Positions 18,220-27,959 of a stretch of 64,000 nt of DNA are shown piece by piece. This DNA is from Empedobacter stercoris (GTDB lineage: Bacteria > Bacteroidota > Bacteroidia > Flavobacteriales > Weeksellaceae). The position numbers and the translations under genes are program-made. The notes beneath the pieces were generated by a model. That model made no database searches. It saw nothing but the letters and a program-made list of their open reading frames with translations, and was not told the origin of the DNA. Numbering within the stretch: the first letter of the stretch is position 1; each line of letters starts with the position of its first letter. The stretch lies in NCBI RefSeq assembly GCF_965137335.1, contig NZ_CBCRZD010000005.1. One strand, 5' to 3'.

Positions 18220-19221
18220 ATGATAGAGTTATCTAATCGTAAAGTTGGATTAATAGGGAATGGAAGCTGGGCAACTGCGATTGCAAAAATGCTGAATAAA
18301 AACCTTGAAACTTTCAACTGGTGGGTAAAAGATGAATACGTAAAAGGCCATTTGGAGCGTAATAGACACAATCCAAATTATTTGACTGATGTTGAGTTTA
18401 AATCAGAAAAACTAAAAATATCAACAGATATCAACGAAGTTGTAGCCAATTCTGATATTATTTTCATTGTTGTACCATCTATTTACGTAGCCGATTGTTT
18501 GAGTAAATTAACTGTTCCGTTAACAGATAAATTTGTGGTAACATCAATAAAAGGAATTATTCCTGATCATTATCAATTGGTCGGACAATATTTGTTTGAA
18601 AACTTCGACTTAAAAGAAGAACAATTAGGAATTGTAAGTGGTCCTTGCCACGCAGAAGAAGTAGCATTAGAGCGACTTTCTTATCTAACAATTGCAGCAC
18701 AAGAAAAAGAAAAAGCACAAATTGTTGCCGATTGTTTAGCGTGTGATTTTATCAAAACAAAGCTCTCAAACGATATATACGGAACTGAATTTGGTGCTGT
18801 ATTAAAAAACATTTACGCTATTGCGGCTGGTATTGCACATGGTTTGGGCTATGGCGATAATTTTCAAGCAGTTTTGATGAGTAATGCAATCCGAGAAATG
18901 AATCATATTCTAAAAACAGTAAGTCCTGTAAAACGTAAAATTAACGATTCTGCTTATTTAGGCGATTTGTTGGTTACAGGTTATTCATTCTTCTCGCGAA
19001 ACCGAATGTTCGGAAATATGATTGGAAAAGGCTATACCGTAAAATCTGCTATTTTGGAAATGAATATGGTTGCTGAAGGTTATTACGCAACAAAAGGTGT
19101 GGCGATAATGAATGAACAATATCAGATAAAAGCACCAATTATCAACGCGGTTCATAAGATTTTATATGAAGGTAAAAATGCTTCGAAAACAATCGAAAAG
19201 CTGTCTAAAAAATTAGATTAA
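18220..19221 (+). CDS. gpsA: NAD(P)-dependent glycerol-3-phosphate dehydrogenase
   Basis: This 333-residue cytosolic enzyme reduces dihydroxyacetone phosphate to sn-glycerol-3-phosphate for phospholipid synthesis. The N-terminal Rossmann motif GLIGNGSWATAIAK is at residues 9-22. The substrate-side helices contain SGPCHAEEV, a variant of the usual SGPxFAxEV, and GTEFGAVLKNIYAIAAG with the catalytic Lys. It is the first gene of a three-gene plus-strand unit; the next ORF starts one base after its stop. Confidence 0.95.
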   Translation: MIELSNRKVGLIGNGSWATAIAKMLNKNLETFNWWVKDEYVKGHLERNRHNPNYLTDVEFKSEKLKISTDINEVVANSDIIFIVVPSIYVADCLSKLTVPLTDKFVVTSIKGIIPDHYQLVGQYLFENFDLKEEQLGIVSGPCHAEEVALERLSYLTIAAQEKEKAQIVADCLACDFIKTKLSNDIYGTEFGAVLKNIYAIAAGIAHGLGYGDNFQAVLMSNAIREMNHILKTVSPVKRKINDSAYLGDLLVTGYSFFSRNRMFGNMIGKGYTVKSAILEMNMVAEGYYATKGVAIMNEQYQIKAPIINAVHKILYEGKNASKTIEKLSKKLD

Positions 19222-19222
19222 G

Positions 19223-19663
19223 ATGATTAAACAAGATTTTATTTCAAAATATATTCAAGAATTAAACAAAACATTGGCGCGAATTATTTCTATGGAGATA
19301 GGCAATTCTGACGATGGTTTCTTGATTATTTTCAATCAAATGTTACAATCGTACTACAAAATTGATGACAACAATTTATCAACATTGTTAGAAATCAACG
19401 AAGAACGCGATCAGTTTTTGTTAGCAGATGAATTGAAAAAGAAAAATATCTTGTCTTTTATGAAAGCAATCCGAGTGTATATCAATCAAAATAATTCGGA
19501 AAAAGCTTTGGCTGCTTATCAGGTTTTAAAACGGATTGAAAGTACACATTCTGGAATTTTTCAATTTCCAACAGAAGAAGATAAATTGATTGCACAAGAA
19601 CGCAAAATTGTGGAAGAAAAAATGAATGCACGCGATTCGTTTACTTTTCCTGAGAATGTTTAG
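19223..19663 (+). CDS. Hypothetical helical protein downstream of gpsA
   Basis: I do not recognise this 146-residue protein. It appears all alpha-helical and cytosolic, with no signal peptide or membrane segment. The middle (KKNILSFMKAIRVYINQNNSEKALAAYQVL) looks like a pair of TPR-like helices. It begins 1 base after the gpsA stop and ends 2 bases before the next gene, so it is clearly translated as part of this unit. Confidence 0.7.
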   Translation: MIKQDFISKYIQELNKTLARIISMEIGNSDDGFLIIFNQMLQSYYKIDDNNLSTLLEINEERDQFLLADELKKKNILSFMKAIRVYINQNNSEKALAAYQVLKRIESTHSGIFQFPTEEDKLIAQERKIVEEKMNARDSFTFPENV

Positions 19664-19665
19664 GG

Positions 19666-19965
19666 ATGAAGGTTAGAATAACTTTTTTTGTTTTATTATC
19701 TTTTTTAATAGGATTTTATAGTTGTAGTTTCAAAAGTAAGAAAGAAAAATTTGCTAAGGAATTATTAGAAAAGGTTGAAAATTTTCGAAAAGTAAATAAT
19801 AGAATTCCAGAGAATGTTAGGGAACTTGGATTGTCAGAAGAAATGGATAGCCCTGTTTTTTATCAAAAAGAAAACGATTCGGTCTATATTATTTGGTATA
19901 GATTGAGTATTGGAGAATCAAACGTTTACAATTCTTCAATTAAAGAATGGAAGAAAGAAGGATAA
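19666..19965 (+). CDS. Small putative lipoprotein
   Basis: This 99-residue protein of unknown function has a hydrophobic N-terminus ending in a lipobox-like GFYSC (Cys20), so it is likely lipidated. The mature part is a charged helix followed by short strands. It is the last gene of the gpsA unit, ahead of a strong terminator. Confidence 0.6.
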   Translation: MKVRITFFVLLSFLIGFYSCSFKSKKEKFAKELLEKVENFRKVNNRIPENVRELGLSEEMDSPVFYQKENDSVYIIWYRLSIGESNVYNSSIKEWKKEG

Positions 19966-19981
19966 GATAATTGTCAAAATA

Positions 19982-20006
19982 AAAGCCACTTCGATGAAGT
20001 GGCTTT
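19982..20006. terminator. Bidirectional terminator gpsA unit/metG
   Basis: Perfect 11-bp stem AAAGCCACTTC/GAAGTGGCTTT with a 3-base loop between convergent transcription units. Confidence 0.85.
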
Positions 20007-20040
20007 CTAATATCTCAATACTTATAGCTAAAATCTAAGT

Positions 20041-22077
20041 TTATCCAACTTGCACACCATTTGGCGTTTCTTCTTCTGGATTCACAAACGTTAATTTTCC
20101 GTCTGCTTTATCCGCAAATAATAACATTCCGTTCGATTCGATTCCACGAATTTTACGAGGTGCTAAATTTGCTAAAACCATTGCTTGTTTCCCAACGATT
20201 TCTTCTAACGTAAAATGTTCTGCAATACCAGAAACAATTGTACGAACATCCATTCCAGTATCTACTTTTAGTTCGAATAATTTATCTGCTTTCTCCACTT
20301 TTTTCGCTTCTAAAATAGTTCCTATACGGATATCCATTTTTTGAAAATCATCAAAAGAAATCAATTCTTTTTGAGGTTCTGCGTTTGGGTTTGTCATGTT
20401 ATTTTTAACTTTACTTTCGTTTAATTTATTGATTTGTGCTTCGATGGCTTCGTCTTCAATTTTCGCAAAAATTAATTCCGATTTCCCTAATTGATGACCT
20501 GCTTGAACATATTCATCCGTCGATTCTAATTCGTTCCATGACATTTTCTCTAAGTTCATCATCGCTAACATTTTTTCCGATGCAAATGGAATAAAAGGTT
20601 CACCTAACTGAGCTAATGCAGCAGAAATTTGCGTTGCAGCATACATAATACCTTTTACAGCTTCTGCATCATCTCCTTTTTTCCAAGGTTCTTGTGCTTG
20701 TAAAAATTGATTTCCAAGACGAGCTAAATTCATATATTCTGTTAGCGCTGCGCGAAATTCATATTTTTCTAAATGATCTCCGATACGTTTTGCAAAATAT
20801 TTGATTTCTGTTAATTCTTCAAATTCGATTGTTTTTGAAGGAACAATTCCCTCGTAATATTTGTGCGATAAAACCATAACACGGTTGATAAAGTTTCCTA
20901 AAATTCCAACTAATTCAGAATTATTTTTTGTTTGAAAATCTTTCCAAGTAAAGTTATTATCCTTGTTTTCTGGCATATTCGCCGTCAGCACATAACGCAA
21001 TGTATCTTGTTGACCAGGGAAATCTTCTAAATATTCGTGCGCCCAAACAGCCCAATTACGAGATGTTGAAATTTTGTCATCTTCTAAATTTAAAAATTCG
21101 TTTGCAGGGACATTGTCTGGCATAATGTAATCACCATGCGCTTTCATCATAGTTGGGAAAATAATACAGTGGAAAACAATATTATCTTTTCCGATGAAAT
21201 GAACTAATTTCGTTTCTTCATTTTGCCAATAATCTTTCCAATTCTTACCGTTTTGCTCCGCCCATTCTTGCGTAAAAGATATATAACCAATTGGCGCATC
21301 AAACCAAACATACATTACTTTTCCTTCTGCACCTTCTACAGGAACTGGAACTCCCCAATTCAAATCACGCGTCATAGCACGAGGTTTTAAACCATCATCT
21401 AACCATGATTTAACTTGACCATAAACACTCGATTTCCAATCATTTTTATGACCTTCTAAAATCCATTTTGATAAGAAATCTTGGTATTGATCTAATGGTA
21501 GATACCAGTTTTTTGTTTCTTTTTTGATGGGTGTATTTCCCGATAATGCAGAACGAGGATTAATTAACTCTTCTGGACTTAATGTTGAACCACATTTCTC
21601 GCATTGATCACCATAGGCATCAGGATTTTGACATTTTGGACATTCTCCTCGAATGTATCGATCTGCTAAAAATTCGTGTGCTTCTTCGTCGTAAAATTGC
21701 TCTGTAATTTCTTCCGTAAACTTATTGTTATTGTACAATGTTTTGAAAAAATCTTGCGAAACTTCTCTGTGTTTAGCTGAAGTAGTACGAGAATAAATAT
21801 CGAATGTTACACCAAAATTTTCTAATGTATTTTTGATGTTTTTGTGGTATCGATCAACAATATCTTGTGGCGTAACACCTTCTTTTTTGGCACGAATTGT
21901 AATTGGAATACCGTGTTCATCAGATCCTCCAATAAATGCTACATCTTTTCCTTTACGTCTTAAAAAGCGTGCATAAATATCAGAAGGAACATACACACCT
22001 GCCATATGACCTATGTGCAATGGACCATTAGCGTATGGTAACGCTGCTGTAATTGTATATCTTTTTGGATGACTCAT
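20041..22077 (-). CDS. metG: Methionyl-tRNA synthetase
   Basis: This 678-residue enzyme charges tRNA-Met. The class I HIGH motif is in NGPLHIGHMAG near residue 20. A four-Cys zinc knuckle (CPKC ... CEKC) lies near 145-162. The KMSKS loop reads KISTS (K335), a variant usual in this phylum. The C-terminal 110 residues form a Trbp111/EMAP-like tRNA-binding domain (FDDFQKMDIRIGTI... NGMLLFA). Length and architecture fit the long dimeric bacterial form. Confidence 0.97.
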   Translation of the reverse strand: MSHPKRYTITAALPYANGPLHIGHMAGVYVPSDIYARFLRRKGKDVAFIGGSDEHGIPITIRAKKEGVTPQDIVDRYHKNIKNTLENFGVTFDIYSRTTSAKHREVSQDFFKTLYNNNKFTEEITEQFYDEEAHEFLADRYIRGECPKCQNPDAYGDQCEKCGSTLSPEELINPRSALSGNTPIKKETKNWYLPLDQYQDFLSKWILEGHKNDWKSSVYGQVKSWLDDGLKPRAMTRDLNWGVPVPVEGAEGKVMYVWFDAPIGYISFTQEWAEQNGKNWKDYWQNEETKLVHFIGKDNIVFHCIIFPTMMKAHGDYIMPDNVPANEFLNLEDDKISTSRNWAVWAHEYLEDFPGQQDTLRYVLTANMPENKDNNFTWKDFQTKNNSELVGILGNFINRVMVLSHKYYEGIVPSKTIEFEELTEIKYFAKRIGDHLEKYEFRAALTEYMNLARLGNQFLQAQEPWKKGDDAEAVKGIMYAATQISAALAQLGEPFIPFASEKMLAMMNLEKMSWNELESTDEYVQAGHQLGKSELIFAKIEDEAIEAQINKLNESKVKNNMTNPNAEPQKELISFDDFQKMDIRIGTILEAKKVEKADKLFELKVDTGMDVRTIVSGIAEHFTLEEIVGKQAMVLANLAPRKIRGIESNGMLLFADKADGKLTFVNPEEETPNGVQVG

Positions 22078-22164
22078 CTGCTTATAATCTATAAGCTACA
22101 AAGATACGATTTGTTGTTTGTTTTGTTAAAACCTTTTTCTAAATTTATAAGGTAAAACAATTTT

Positions 22165-22386
22165 ATGGAAGAGCAAGTTGACACAACGCCAGAAGATGTA
22201 GTCGCAGATACGATTACCACTATATTTACCTATGCCAATTATTTTTTAGTTGCCGCTCTTGTTGTGTTATTAACTTATATGACGATTAGAGATTTTATGA
22301 AGAAACAACGCGAAAAAAAATTAGCGCAAGAACGTGATGCTTACAACAATCAGTTTGATAATGAAAACGAAAATAAAGATGAATAA
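22165..22386 (+). CDS. Small single-pass membrane protein
   Basis: This 73-residue protein of unknown function has an acidic N-terminus (residues 1-15), one membrane helix (about 24-42) and a highly charged C-terminal tail of about 30 residues. It is divergent from metG with its own terminator. The distance to metG and a clean ATG support a real gene. Confidence 0.6.
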   Translation: MEEQVDTTPEDVVADTITTIFTYANYFLVAALVVLLTYMTIRDFMKKQREKKLAQERDAYNNQFDNENENKDE

Positions 22387-22391
22387 AAATC

Positions 22392-22423
22392 AAAATAGCC
22401 TCTCAAATTGAGTGGCTATTTTT
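22392..22423. terminator. Terminator between small membrane gene and pbp1A
   Basis: Stem AAAATAGCC/GGCTATTTT (22392-22400 with 22414-22422), extended by partial CTC/GAG pairing, lies between convergent genes. Confidence 0.75.
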
Positions 22424-22436
22424 GTAATATGAATTG

Positions 22437-24773
22437 TTATTCTATTTCTTCTTCAGGAATTTCGTAGTTCTCTCCTACGCTTTCGCTTCCACTTCCTTCA
22501 ATTATAGGTCCTGGGTCATAACTTTGATCATACTGATGGAATCCATAGGTATTTGAACAATCCCAATGTTTTTCGATATCCTTTGGTTTATCAAATTTAT
22601 CTCCAGCAGTAACACCAAACTTCCCTCCTTGTTTGTACACTCCTTGCATATAGTACGCCCAAATAGGTAAAGCTGTATTCGCTCCTTGCCCTATTGCTGT
22701 ACTTGCGAAATGTGCAAATCGATCTTCTGCTCCGACCCAAACTCCAGTTACTAAATTAGGCGTTAATCCCATAAACCAACCATCCGAGTTTTCGTTTGTT
22801 GTTCCTGTTTTACCAGCAATCTCAGCAGTTAATCCATAACGGTTTCTCAAACGAGCACCTGAACCTCTGTCTACAACACCTTTCATCAAATCAATCATCG
22901 TGTAAGCTACATTTTCATTGACTACTTCTCTGGTTTGAGGCGTATAATCTTTGATTACTTTTCCTTGTTTATCTTCTATTCTTAAGATTAATTGTGGTTT
23001 AATATAAATTCCACCATTTGCAAAAGCACTCATCGCACCAACCATTTCGTATAAAGACAAGTCGGCAGAACCTAATGCAATAGTAGGATCATTAACGATT
23101 GGCGATTCAACTCCTAAATCTCGTGTCATTTGAATCACAGGTTCTGTACCTGTTTGCATAATCAAACGAGCTGCAACAATATTTGTAGAATAAGCCAATG
23201 CCGTTCTCAAATCTTGAGAACCTCCATAGCGACCGTTTGCATTACGAGGAGACCAATTCCCTGGGATTCTTTCGTTCGAAACGGTATGACAAGGCGTTAA
23301 TCCCAATTGATTAATCGCTGTTGCATAAACAAATGGTTTGAACGTAGAACCTACTTGACGACGCGCTTGTTTTACGTGGTCAAATTTGAAATAATCCCAA
23401 TCTATACCACCAACCCAAGCTTTGATTGTTCCGTCTTTTGGATCCATCGACATCAAACCTGCTTGTAAAATATGTTTATGATATTCGATAGAATCCATTA
23501 AAGTTTTTCCTTTTTTATATTGAATTCCGTTCCATGTAAAGAACTTAACAGAATCTCGGGGCGTTGTGAAAACGGTTTCTATTTCTGCTTCCGACTTCCC
23601 TTCTGCTTTCATTTTCTTGTACAAATCTGTACGTTGCATAGATTGCTTGAAAATTCTTAATCGTTTATCTGCAGAAATATTATAAAATGGTGCTAAACTT
23701 CGTCCTCTTTGTTCTCCAAAAAATTGATCTTGCAAAACTTTCAAATGTTTTTTAACAGCAGCTTCAGCTAAAGCTTGCATTCTCGAATCTAATGTGACAT
23801 AAATTTTAAGACCATCTTTTTCAAGGTTATATGATTTCCCTGTTTCTTTCTCATATTCAACCATCCATTCTTTAATCTCTTTTCTTAAAGCTGATTTGAA
23901 ATAAGCTGAATGCGATTCGTCTTGTTTCATAATATCTTGCTTATCTGTAACTAAAGGAGCTGATTTTGCAGCTTCACCTTCAGCTTGAGAAATTTTATTG
24001 TATTTCATCATTTGATCCAATACAAGATTTCTCTTTTCTTTCGAAACTTCTGGATATTTTACAGGATTATAAGCAACTGGATTTTGAAACATCGAAACTA
24101 AAGTTGCGGCTTCGTCTAAGTTTAATTCTTTTGTTGTTTTATTAAAATATACCTTAGAAGCAGATTCAATTCCTTTTGCACCATAAATAAAATCGAATTT
24201 ATTAAAGTACATGGCAATAATTTCTTCTTTCGTATATAACTTCTCTAATTGTACAGAAGTCACCCATTCTTTTAACTTTTGTATAACACGTTTTACTTTG
24301 TTAGAAGAAGGATCTTTTGTGTACAATTGCTTTGCCAACTGTTGTGTAATCGTAGATCCACCACCCGAATCACCACCCGATGTGATTGCACGCGCAGCGG
24401 CTTTAACGTCTACGCCAGAGTGATCAAAGAAACGAATATCCTCTTTTGCTAATAAAGCATCTACCAAATGTGGTGGTAAGTCTTTGTAATCAATCGGAGT
24501 TCTTCGTTCTGCTTCGAAACGATCTAATAAAACGCCATCAGATGAAATAATTTCTGACGAAACATAAATATCAGGATTTTCTAAATCACGAACATTTGGA
24601 ATTTCACCTAACCATCCGTTAGAGGTTGCCCAAAATATGCCGAAAACTCCTATTATTGCGCCAAAAAATAGTACCCAAATGGTTACAATTATTTTTTTAG
24701 CAAATGAAAAGCTATTGAACTTCTTTTTTGCTTTAGAAGTTTTGCTTGTTTTAGAATTTTTATTGTTTTCCAT
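22437..24773 (-). CDS. Class A penicillin-binding protein 1A
   Basis: This 778-residue bifunctional peptidoglycan synthase sits in the inner membrane. A single N-terminal helix (about 28-50) precedes a GT51 glycosyltransferase domain with the catalytic Glu111 in AKEDIRFFDHSG and the block GGSTITQQLAKQLY. The transpeptidase domain has the SxxK nucleophile Ser476 in GSTFKPF, the STN motif, and KTGTT. The tail is acidic. It forms the unit ricT-gldH-pbp1A; the gap to gldH is 6 bases. Confidence 0.94.
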   Translation of the reverse strand: MENNKNSKTSKTSKAKKKFNSFSFAKKIIVTIWVLFFGAIIGVFGIFWATSNGWLGEIPNVRDLENPDIYVSSEIISSDGVLLDRFEAERRTPIDYKDLPPHLVDALLAKEDIRFFDHSGVDVKAAARAITSGGDSGGGSTITQQLAKQLYTKDPSSNKVKRVIQKLKEWVTSVQLEKLYTKEEIIAMYFNKFDFIYGAKGIESASKVYFNKTTKELNLDEAATLVSMFQNPVAYNPVKYPEVSKEKRNLVLDQMMKYNKISQAEGEAAKSAPLVTDKQDIMKQDESHSAYFKSALRKEIKEWMVEYEKETGKSYNLEKDGLKIYVTLDSRMQALAEAAVKKHLKVLQDQFFGEQRGRSLAPFYNISADKRLRIFKQSMQRTDLYKKMKAEGKSEAEIETVFTTPRDSVKFFTWNGIQYKKGKTLMDSIEYHKHILQAGLMSMDPKDGTIKAWVGGIDWDYFKFDHVKQARRQVGSTFKPFVYATAINQLGLTPCHTVSNERIPGNWSPRNANGRYGGSQDLRTALAYSTNIVAARLIMQTGTEPVIQMTRDLGVESPIVNDPTIALGSADLSLYEMVGAMSAFANGGIYIKPQLILRIEDKQGKVIKDYTPQTREVVNENVAYTMIDLMKGVVDRGSGARLRNRYGLTAEIAGKTGTTNENSDGWFMGLTPNLVTGVWVGAEDRFAHFASTAIGQGANTALPIWAYYMQGVYKQGGKFGVTAGDKFDKPKDIEKHWDCSNTYGFHQYDQSYDPGPIIEGSGSESVGENYEIPEEEIE

Positions 24774-24779
24774 TCTGTT

Positions 24780-25241
24780 TTATTCAGCTTTATCAACAAT
24801 CAAACTAATGTCTTCGATTCCTTTCAAATTCTTTGTTCGCATACCTTGCCAAACTTTTAGTTGATAGCGACCAGAGTCTTTTATTGGTAAATTTTCGCGG
24901 TAAACCAACATCATTTCTTTTGTTGTCATTCCTTTTCCAATCCAACTACCATCAGGATTTGCAATGTAATACTGCAAAGTATCAATCATTTCGTTACCTT
25001 TTGGATCGATGAATTTCGTGAACAAATATAAGTTACTATATTCATACGACGTATTATTTCTTAAGACAAATCCAATGTTAACAGCTGATGGTTTTGGATC
25101 ATTCACCTCAAATGTAAATATTTGAGGTTGATCACTTTTCCATTCATCTTTCACATCTTTTGTGTCTTGATAATAATGTTTTGCTTCGCAGCTAAACAAC
25201 AAAAAGACTAAAATAAAAAGCATACTACTGTTGCGTATCAT
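24780..25241 (-). CDS. gldH: Gliding motility lipoprotein GldH
   Basis: This lipoprotein of about 153 residues has a lipobox ending FLLFSC followed by EAKHYYQDTKDV, matching GldH, a component needed for gliding and linked to the type IX secretion/gliding machinery in Flavobacterium. Its position between ricT and pbp1A is conserved in flavobacteria. The ATG at 25241 gives a basic n-region (MIRNSS) and overlaps the 3' end of ricT by 17 bases; a later ATG at 25223 would not overlap. No other gld or por genes lie in the window. Confidence 0.85.
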   Translation of the reverse strand: MIRNSSMLFILVFLLFSCEAKHYYQDTKDVKDEWKSDQPQIFTFEVNDPKPSAVNIGFVLRNNTSYEYSNLYLFTKFIDPKGNEMIDTLQYYIANPDGSWIGKGMTTKEMMLVYRENLPIKDSGRYQLKVWQGMRTKNLKGIEDISLIVDKAE

Positions 25242-26889
25242 CTGGTTTTGGTCCACGATTAAATCTTTTTTTATTTCGATTTTTCGATTTATTTGGATTA
25301 GGTTGAGAATTATTTGTTGAATTCTCCTCCTTCGTTTTCGGATTTTGCTCAGTATTTTGGTTATTTTGCTGAGGCTGTTTTTTAGGTTGTTGAGTTAACT
25401 GATTAGCCTGATTGTTTTGTTGGCTATTATTGCTCGGATTATTCGGTTTTCGCTTTTGTTGATTGCGATTTCGATTATTTCCTTGCGGTTTTTGTTGATC
25501 AGTATTAGGTTGAGCTTGTTGCTCATTCGCCTGAGTTGGCTTACGCTTCTCTTTTGGCTGATTTGATTGCTGATTCTGATTAGGGTTCGAATTTTTATTC
25601 GGTCTTGTTTGATTATTCTTTTTCGACTGATTTGGATTCTTACCTTGTTTATTTTCAGGACGATTCGTTTTATCTTTTGCTTCATTAGGCTGTTTTTGTT
25701 TTGCCTTCTGAGATTTTAGATTATTCGCATTAGCAGCAACTTTTTCGTTTCCAGAATGTTGATTGTTCTTATTAATTCGTTTACGTTTTTTGTTCTGTTT
25801 TTCTTTGCGTTCAAAACGTTCTAATGAATCTTCTCCAATAACATCAGAAAAATCTGGTTTTGATTCTTCTACATTTTTCGCTAAATCTTCTAAAGGCTCG
25901 GTTTTTTTACCTTTAGCTGTCATCGCTAAAAATTCTTGAATATCATCTACAGAAAATTTATACCAAATAATTCCACCTTTGTCATAAGCAAACCACATTT
26001 CTTTCTTGAAAACATCTACTTTCACACAATGTGCCCAACCTTTTTCAGTTTCGAATCGACTTTCCATTGATGGAAAATGATTCAATGCATCTAAATATGA
26101 ATCTAATTCAAAATTTAAACAACATTTTAGTTTCCCACACTGTCCAGCTAATTTCTGAGAATTGATTGATAATTGTTGATAACGTGCTGCAGCTGTACTA
26201 ACAGAACGGAAATCTGTTAACCAAGTTGAACAACATAACTCGCGTCCACAAGAACCGATTCCTCCTACTTTTGCAGCTTCTTGACGGTAACCAATTTGTT
26301 TCATCTCTATTCTTACGCCAAATTTACCAGCGTAATCTTTGATTAATTGACGAAAATCGACACGTCCTTCTGCTGTATAATAAAATGTCACTTTCGCTCC
26401 ATCTCCCTGGTACTCAACATCACAAATTTTCATTTCCAAATTAAGGTTTTTAGCCATAATTCGAGAATCTACCATTGTTTGCTTTTCTCTATCACGAAAC
26501 TCTATCCAAGTTTCGATATCTTTTTGGTTCGCTTTACGATAAACCTTTTTGACATCTTCCGCAGTCCACGAAAGATTCTTCTTTTTCATTTGGATTCTAA
26601 CAAGCTCACCCGTAAGTGTAACAACCCCGATATCATGACCAGGTGTTCCTTCAACAGCGATTACATCGCCAATATTTAGAGATATGTTGTTTTCGTTTTT
26701 ATAATAAAACTTTCGATCGTTTTTGAAACGAACTTCCACAAAGTTGAACTTTTCTTGTCCATTAGGAAGTTGCATATTCGATAACCAATCAAAAACTGAT
26801 AATTTTCCACAACCATCAGTGCCACAAGCACCATTATTGTTACATCCTTTCGGAAGGCCATTAGAAGTTCCACAAGATCCACATCCCAT
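25225..26889 (-). CDS. RicT-like PSP1 domain protein with Q/N-rich tail
   Basis: This 554-residue protein is the Bacteroidota RicT/PSP1-domain family member (YaaT homolog). It starts with a Cys/Gly-rich segment (CGSCG, CGTDGCG). The PSP1 core lies at about 50-290 and holds the Cys motifs IGSCGRELCCSTW and GQCGKLKCCLNFEL, expected to bind an Fe-S cluster. In Bacillus the Ric complex affects mRNA processing; the role here is inferred. From about residue 375 to the end the protein is a Lys/Asn/Gln/Pro low-complexity tail of about 180 residues, probably disordered. It heads the ricT-gldH-pbp1A operon. Confidence 0.85.
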   Translation of the reverse strand: MGCGSCGTSNGLPKGCNNNGACGTDGCGKLSVFDWLSNMQLPNGQEKFNFVEVRFKNDRKFYYKNENNISLNIGDVIAVEGTPGHDIGVVTLTGELVRIQMKKKNLSWTAEDVKKVYRKANQKDIETWIEFRDREKQTMVDSRIMAKNLNLEMKICDVEYQGDGAKVTFYYTAEGRVDFRQLIKDYAGKFGVRIEMKQIGYRQEAAKVGGIGSCGRELCCSTWLTDFRSVSTAAARYQQLSINSQKLAGQCGKLKCCLNFELDSYLDALNHFPSMESRFETEKGWAHCVKVDVFKKEMWFAYDKGGIIWYKFSVDDIQEFLAMTAKGKKTEPLEDLAKNVEESKPDFSDVIGEDSLERFERKEKQNKKRKRINKNNQHSGNEKVAANANNLKSQKAKQKQPNEAKDKTNRPENKQGKNPNQSKKNNQTRPNKNSNPNQNQQSNQPKEKRKPTQANEQQAQPNTDQQKPQGNNRNRNQQKRKPNNPSNNSQQNNQANQLTQQPKKQPQQNNQNTEQNPKTKEENSTNNSQPNPNKSKNRNKKRFNRGPKPDDTQQ

Positions 26890-26971
26890 GCTTCTATTTT
26901 TTTAATGACAACACAAAGGTATGAAAATATTTTTCTGAATTTGTGAAATCATTTCGGTTAAGTTTTCGAAT

Positions 26972-27841
26972 TTAAATCGAATCAAAAACTTCTGAAAATG
27001 AATAAGCTTGATCTAACCTAATACCTTTCTCGGTTAATTTTAAGGTTGCCAATTCATTGACATGATCGTGTTCAAAAAACAAAATATAATCATTTTCAAC
27101 TGCTTTTTTCAAAAAAGCATCTTTTTCTTCTAATGTTATTAAAGGTCTTGTATCATACCCAATCACATAAATTAACGGAATATGCCCTACAGTTGGGATT
27201 AAATCTGCGATATACACTATTTTTTTTCCTTTATAAGTGATGATAGGCAACATTTGTTTTTCGGTATGACCATCTACGAATAGAATATCAAAACCAAGCG
27301 GAGAATTTTCTAATATTGAACCATTTTGTGGTAAATCAATAAAATTTAATTGTCCACTTTCTTGTAATGGTACTATATTCTCTTTTAAGAAAGACGCTTT
27401 TTCTCTCGGATTTGGATGTACTGCCCAATTCCAATGATTGGCATTCGACCAAAATTTTGCATTTTTGAAAGAAGCTTCCAGATAATCTTTCTCTTTGTTG
27501 TACTGAATTGCACCTCCACAATGATCAAAATGTAAATGTGTTAAAAAAACATCCGTAATATCGTCACGATGAAAACCGTGTTTCGCTAAAGAATTATCCA
27601 ATGAAAAATCGCCCCATAAATAATAAAACCCAAAGAATTTTGCATCTTGTTTATTTCCTATTCCGGTATCGATTAAGATTAATCGTTCGCCATCTTCTAT
27701 CAACAAACAGCGCATGGCAAGATTTATCAAATTGCGGTCATCAGCAGGATTTGTTTTATTCCAAATAGATTTCGGAACGATTCCAAACATGGCACCTCCG
27801 TCTAATTTAAAATTTCCTGTTTCTATCGTATATAATTTCAT
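26972..27841 (-). CDS. MBL-fold metallo-hydrolase
   Basis: This is a 289-residue cytosolic metallo-beta-lactamase-fold hydrolase. The metal site HxHxDH is present as HLHFDH near residue 105, followed by VDGHTEKQ and IADLIPT, which supply the later His and Asp ligands, and a C-terminal FFEHDH. The N-terminal acid LIDTGIG is typical. It resembles lactonase/quinolone-type members, but the substrate is not determinable. It is divergent from gltX. Confidence 0.82.
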   Translation of the reverse strand: MKLYTIETGNFKLDGGAMFGIVPKSIWNKTNPADDRNLINLAMRCLLIEDGERLILIDTGIGNKQDAKFFGFYYLWGDFSLDNSLAKHGFHRDDITDVFLTHLHFDHCGGAIQYNKEKDYLEASFKNAKFWSNANHWNWAVHPNPREKASFLKENIVPLQESGQLNFIDLPQNGSILENSPLGFDILFVDGHTEKQMLPIITYKGKKIVYIADLIPTVGHIPLIYVIGYDTRPLITLEEKDAFLKKAVENDYILFFEHDHVNELATLKLTEKGIRLDQAYSFSEVFDSI

Positions 27842-27934
27842 AATTTGTGGTTTCTAAAATTGTTTCAATGATTTAACGAAGATAAAAAAATAGAATATTA
27901 TTGAAATAAATATCCAATATAGTTTTGAACAGCT

Positions 27935-27942
27935 TAAATTTG
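27935..27942 (+). promoter_or_regulatory. Bacteroidota -7 box of gltX
   Basis: TAAATTTG matches TAnnTTTG and lies 17 bases before the gltX ATG. The -33 element is not clear. Confidence 0.5.
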
Positions 27943-27959
27943 CAAAAATTTTGATTACA

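Noticed and set aside
25395..25685. Minus-strand ORF of 96 codons in another frame of the ricT-like tail
   Set aside because: It lies inside the low-complexity Asn/Gln/Lys-coding region and is itself low complexity; explained by base composition.
26347..26679. Plus-strand ORF of 110 codons opposite ricT
   Set aside because: Antisense shadow of the conserved PSP1 core, with hydrophobic composition typical of antisense frames.
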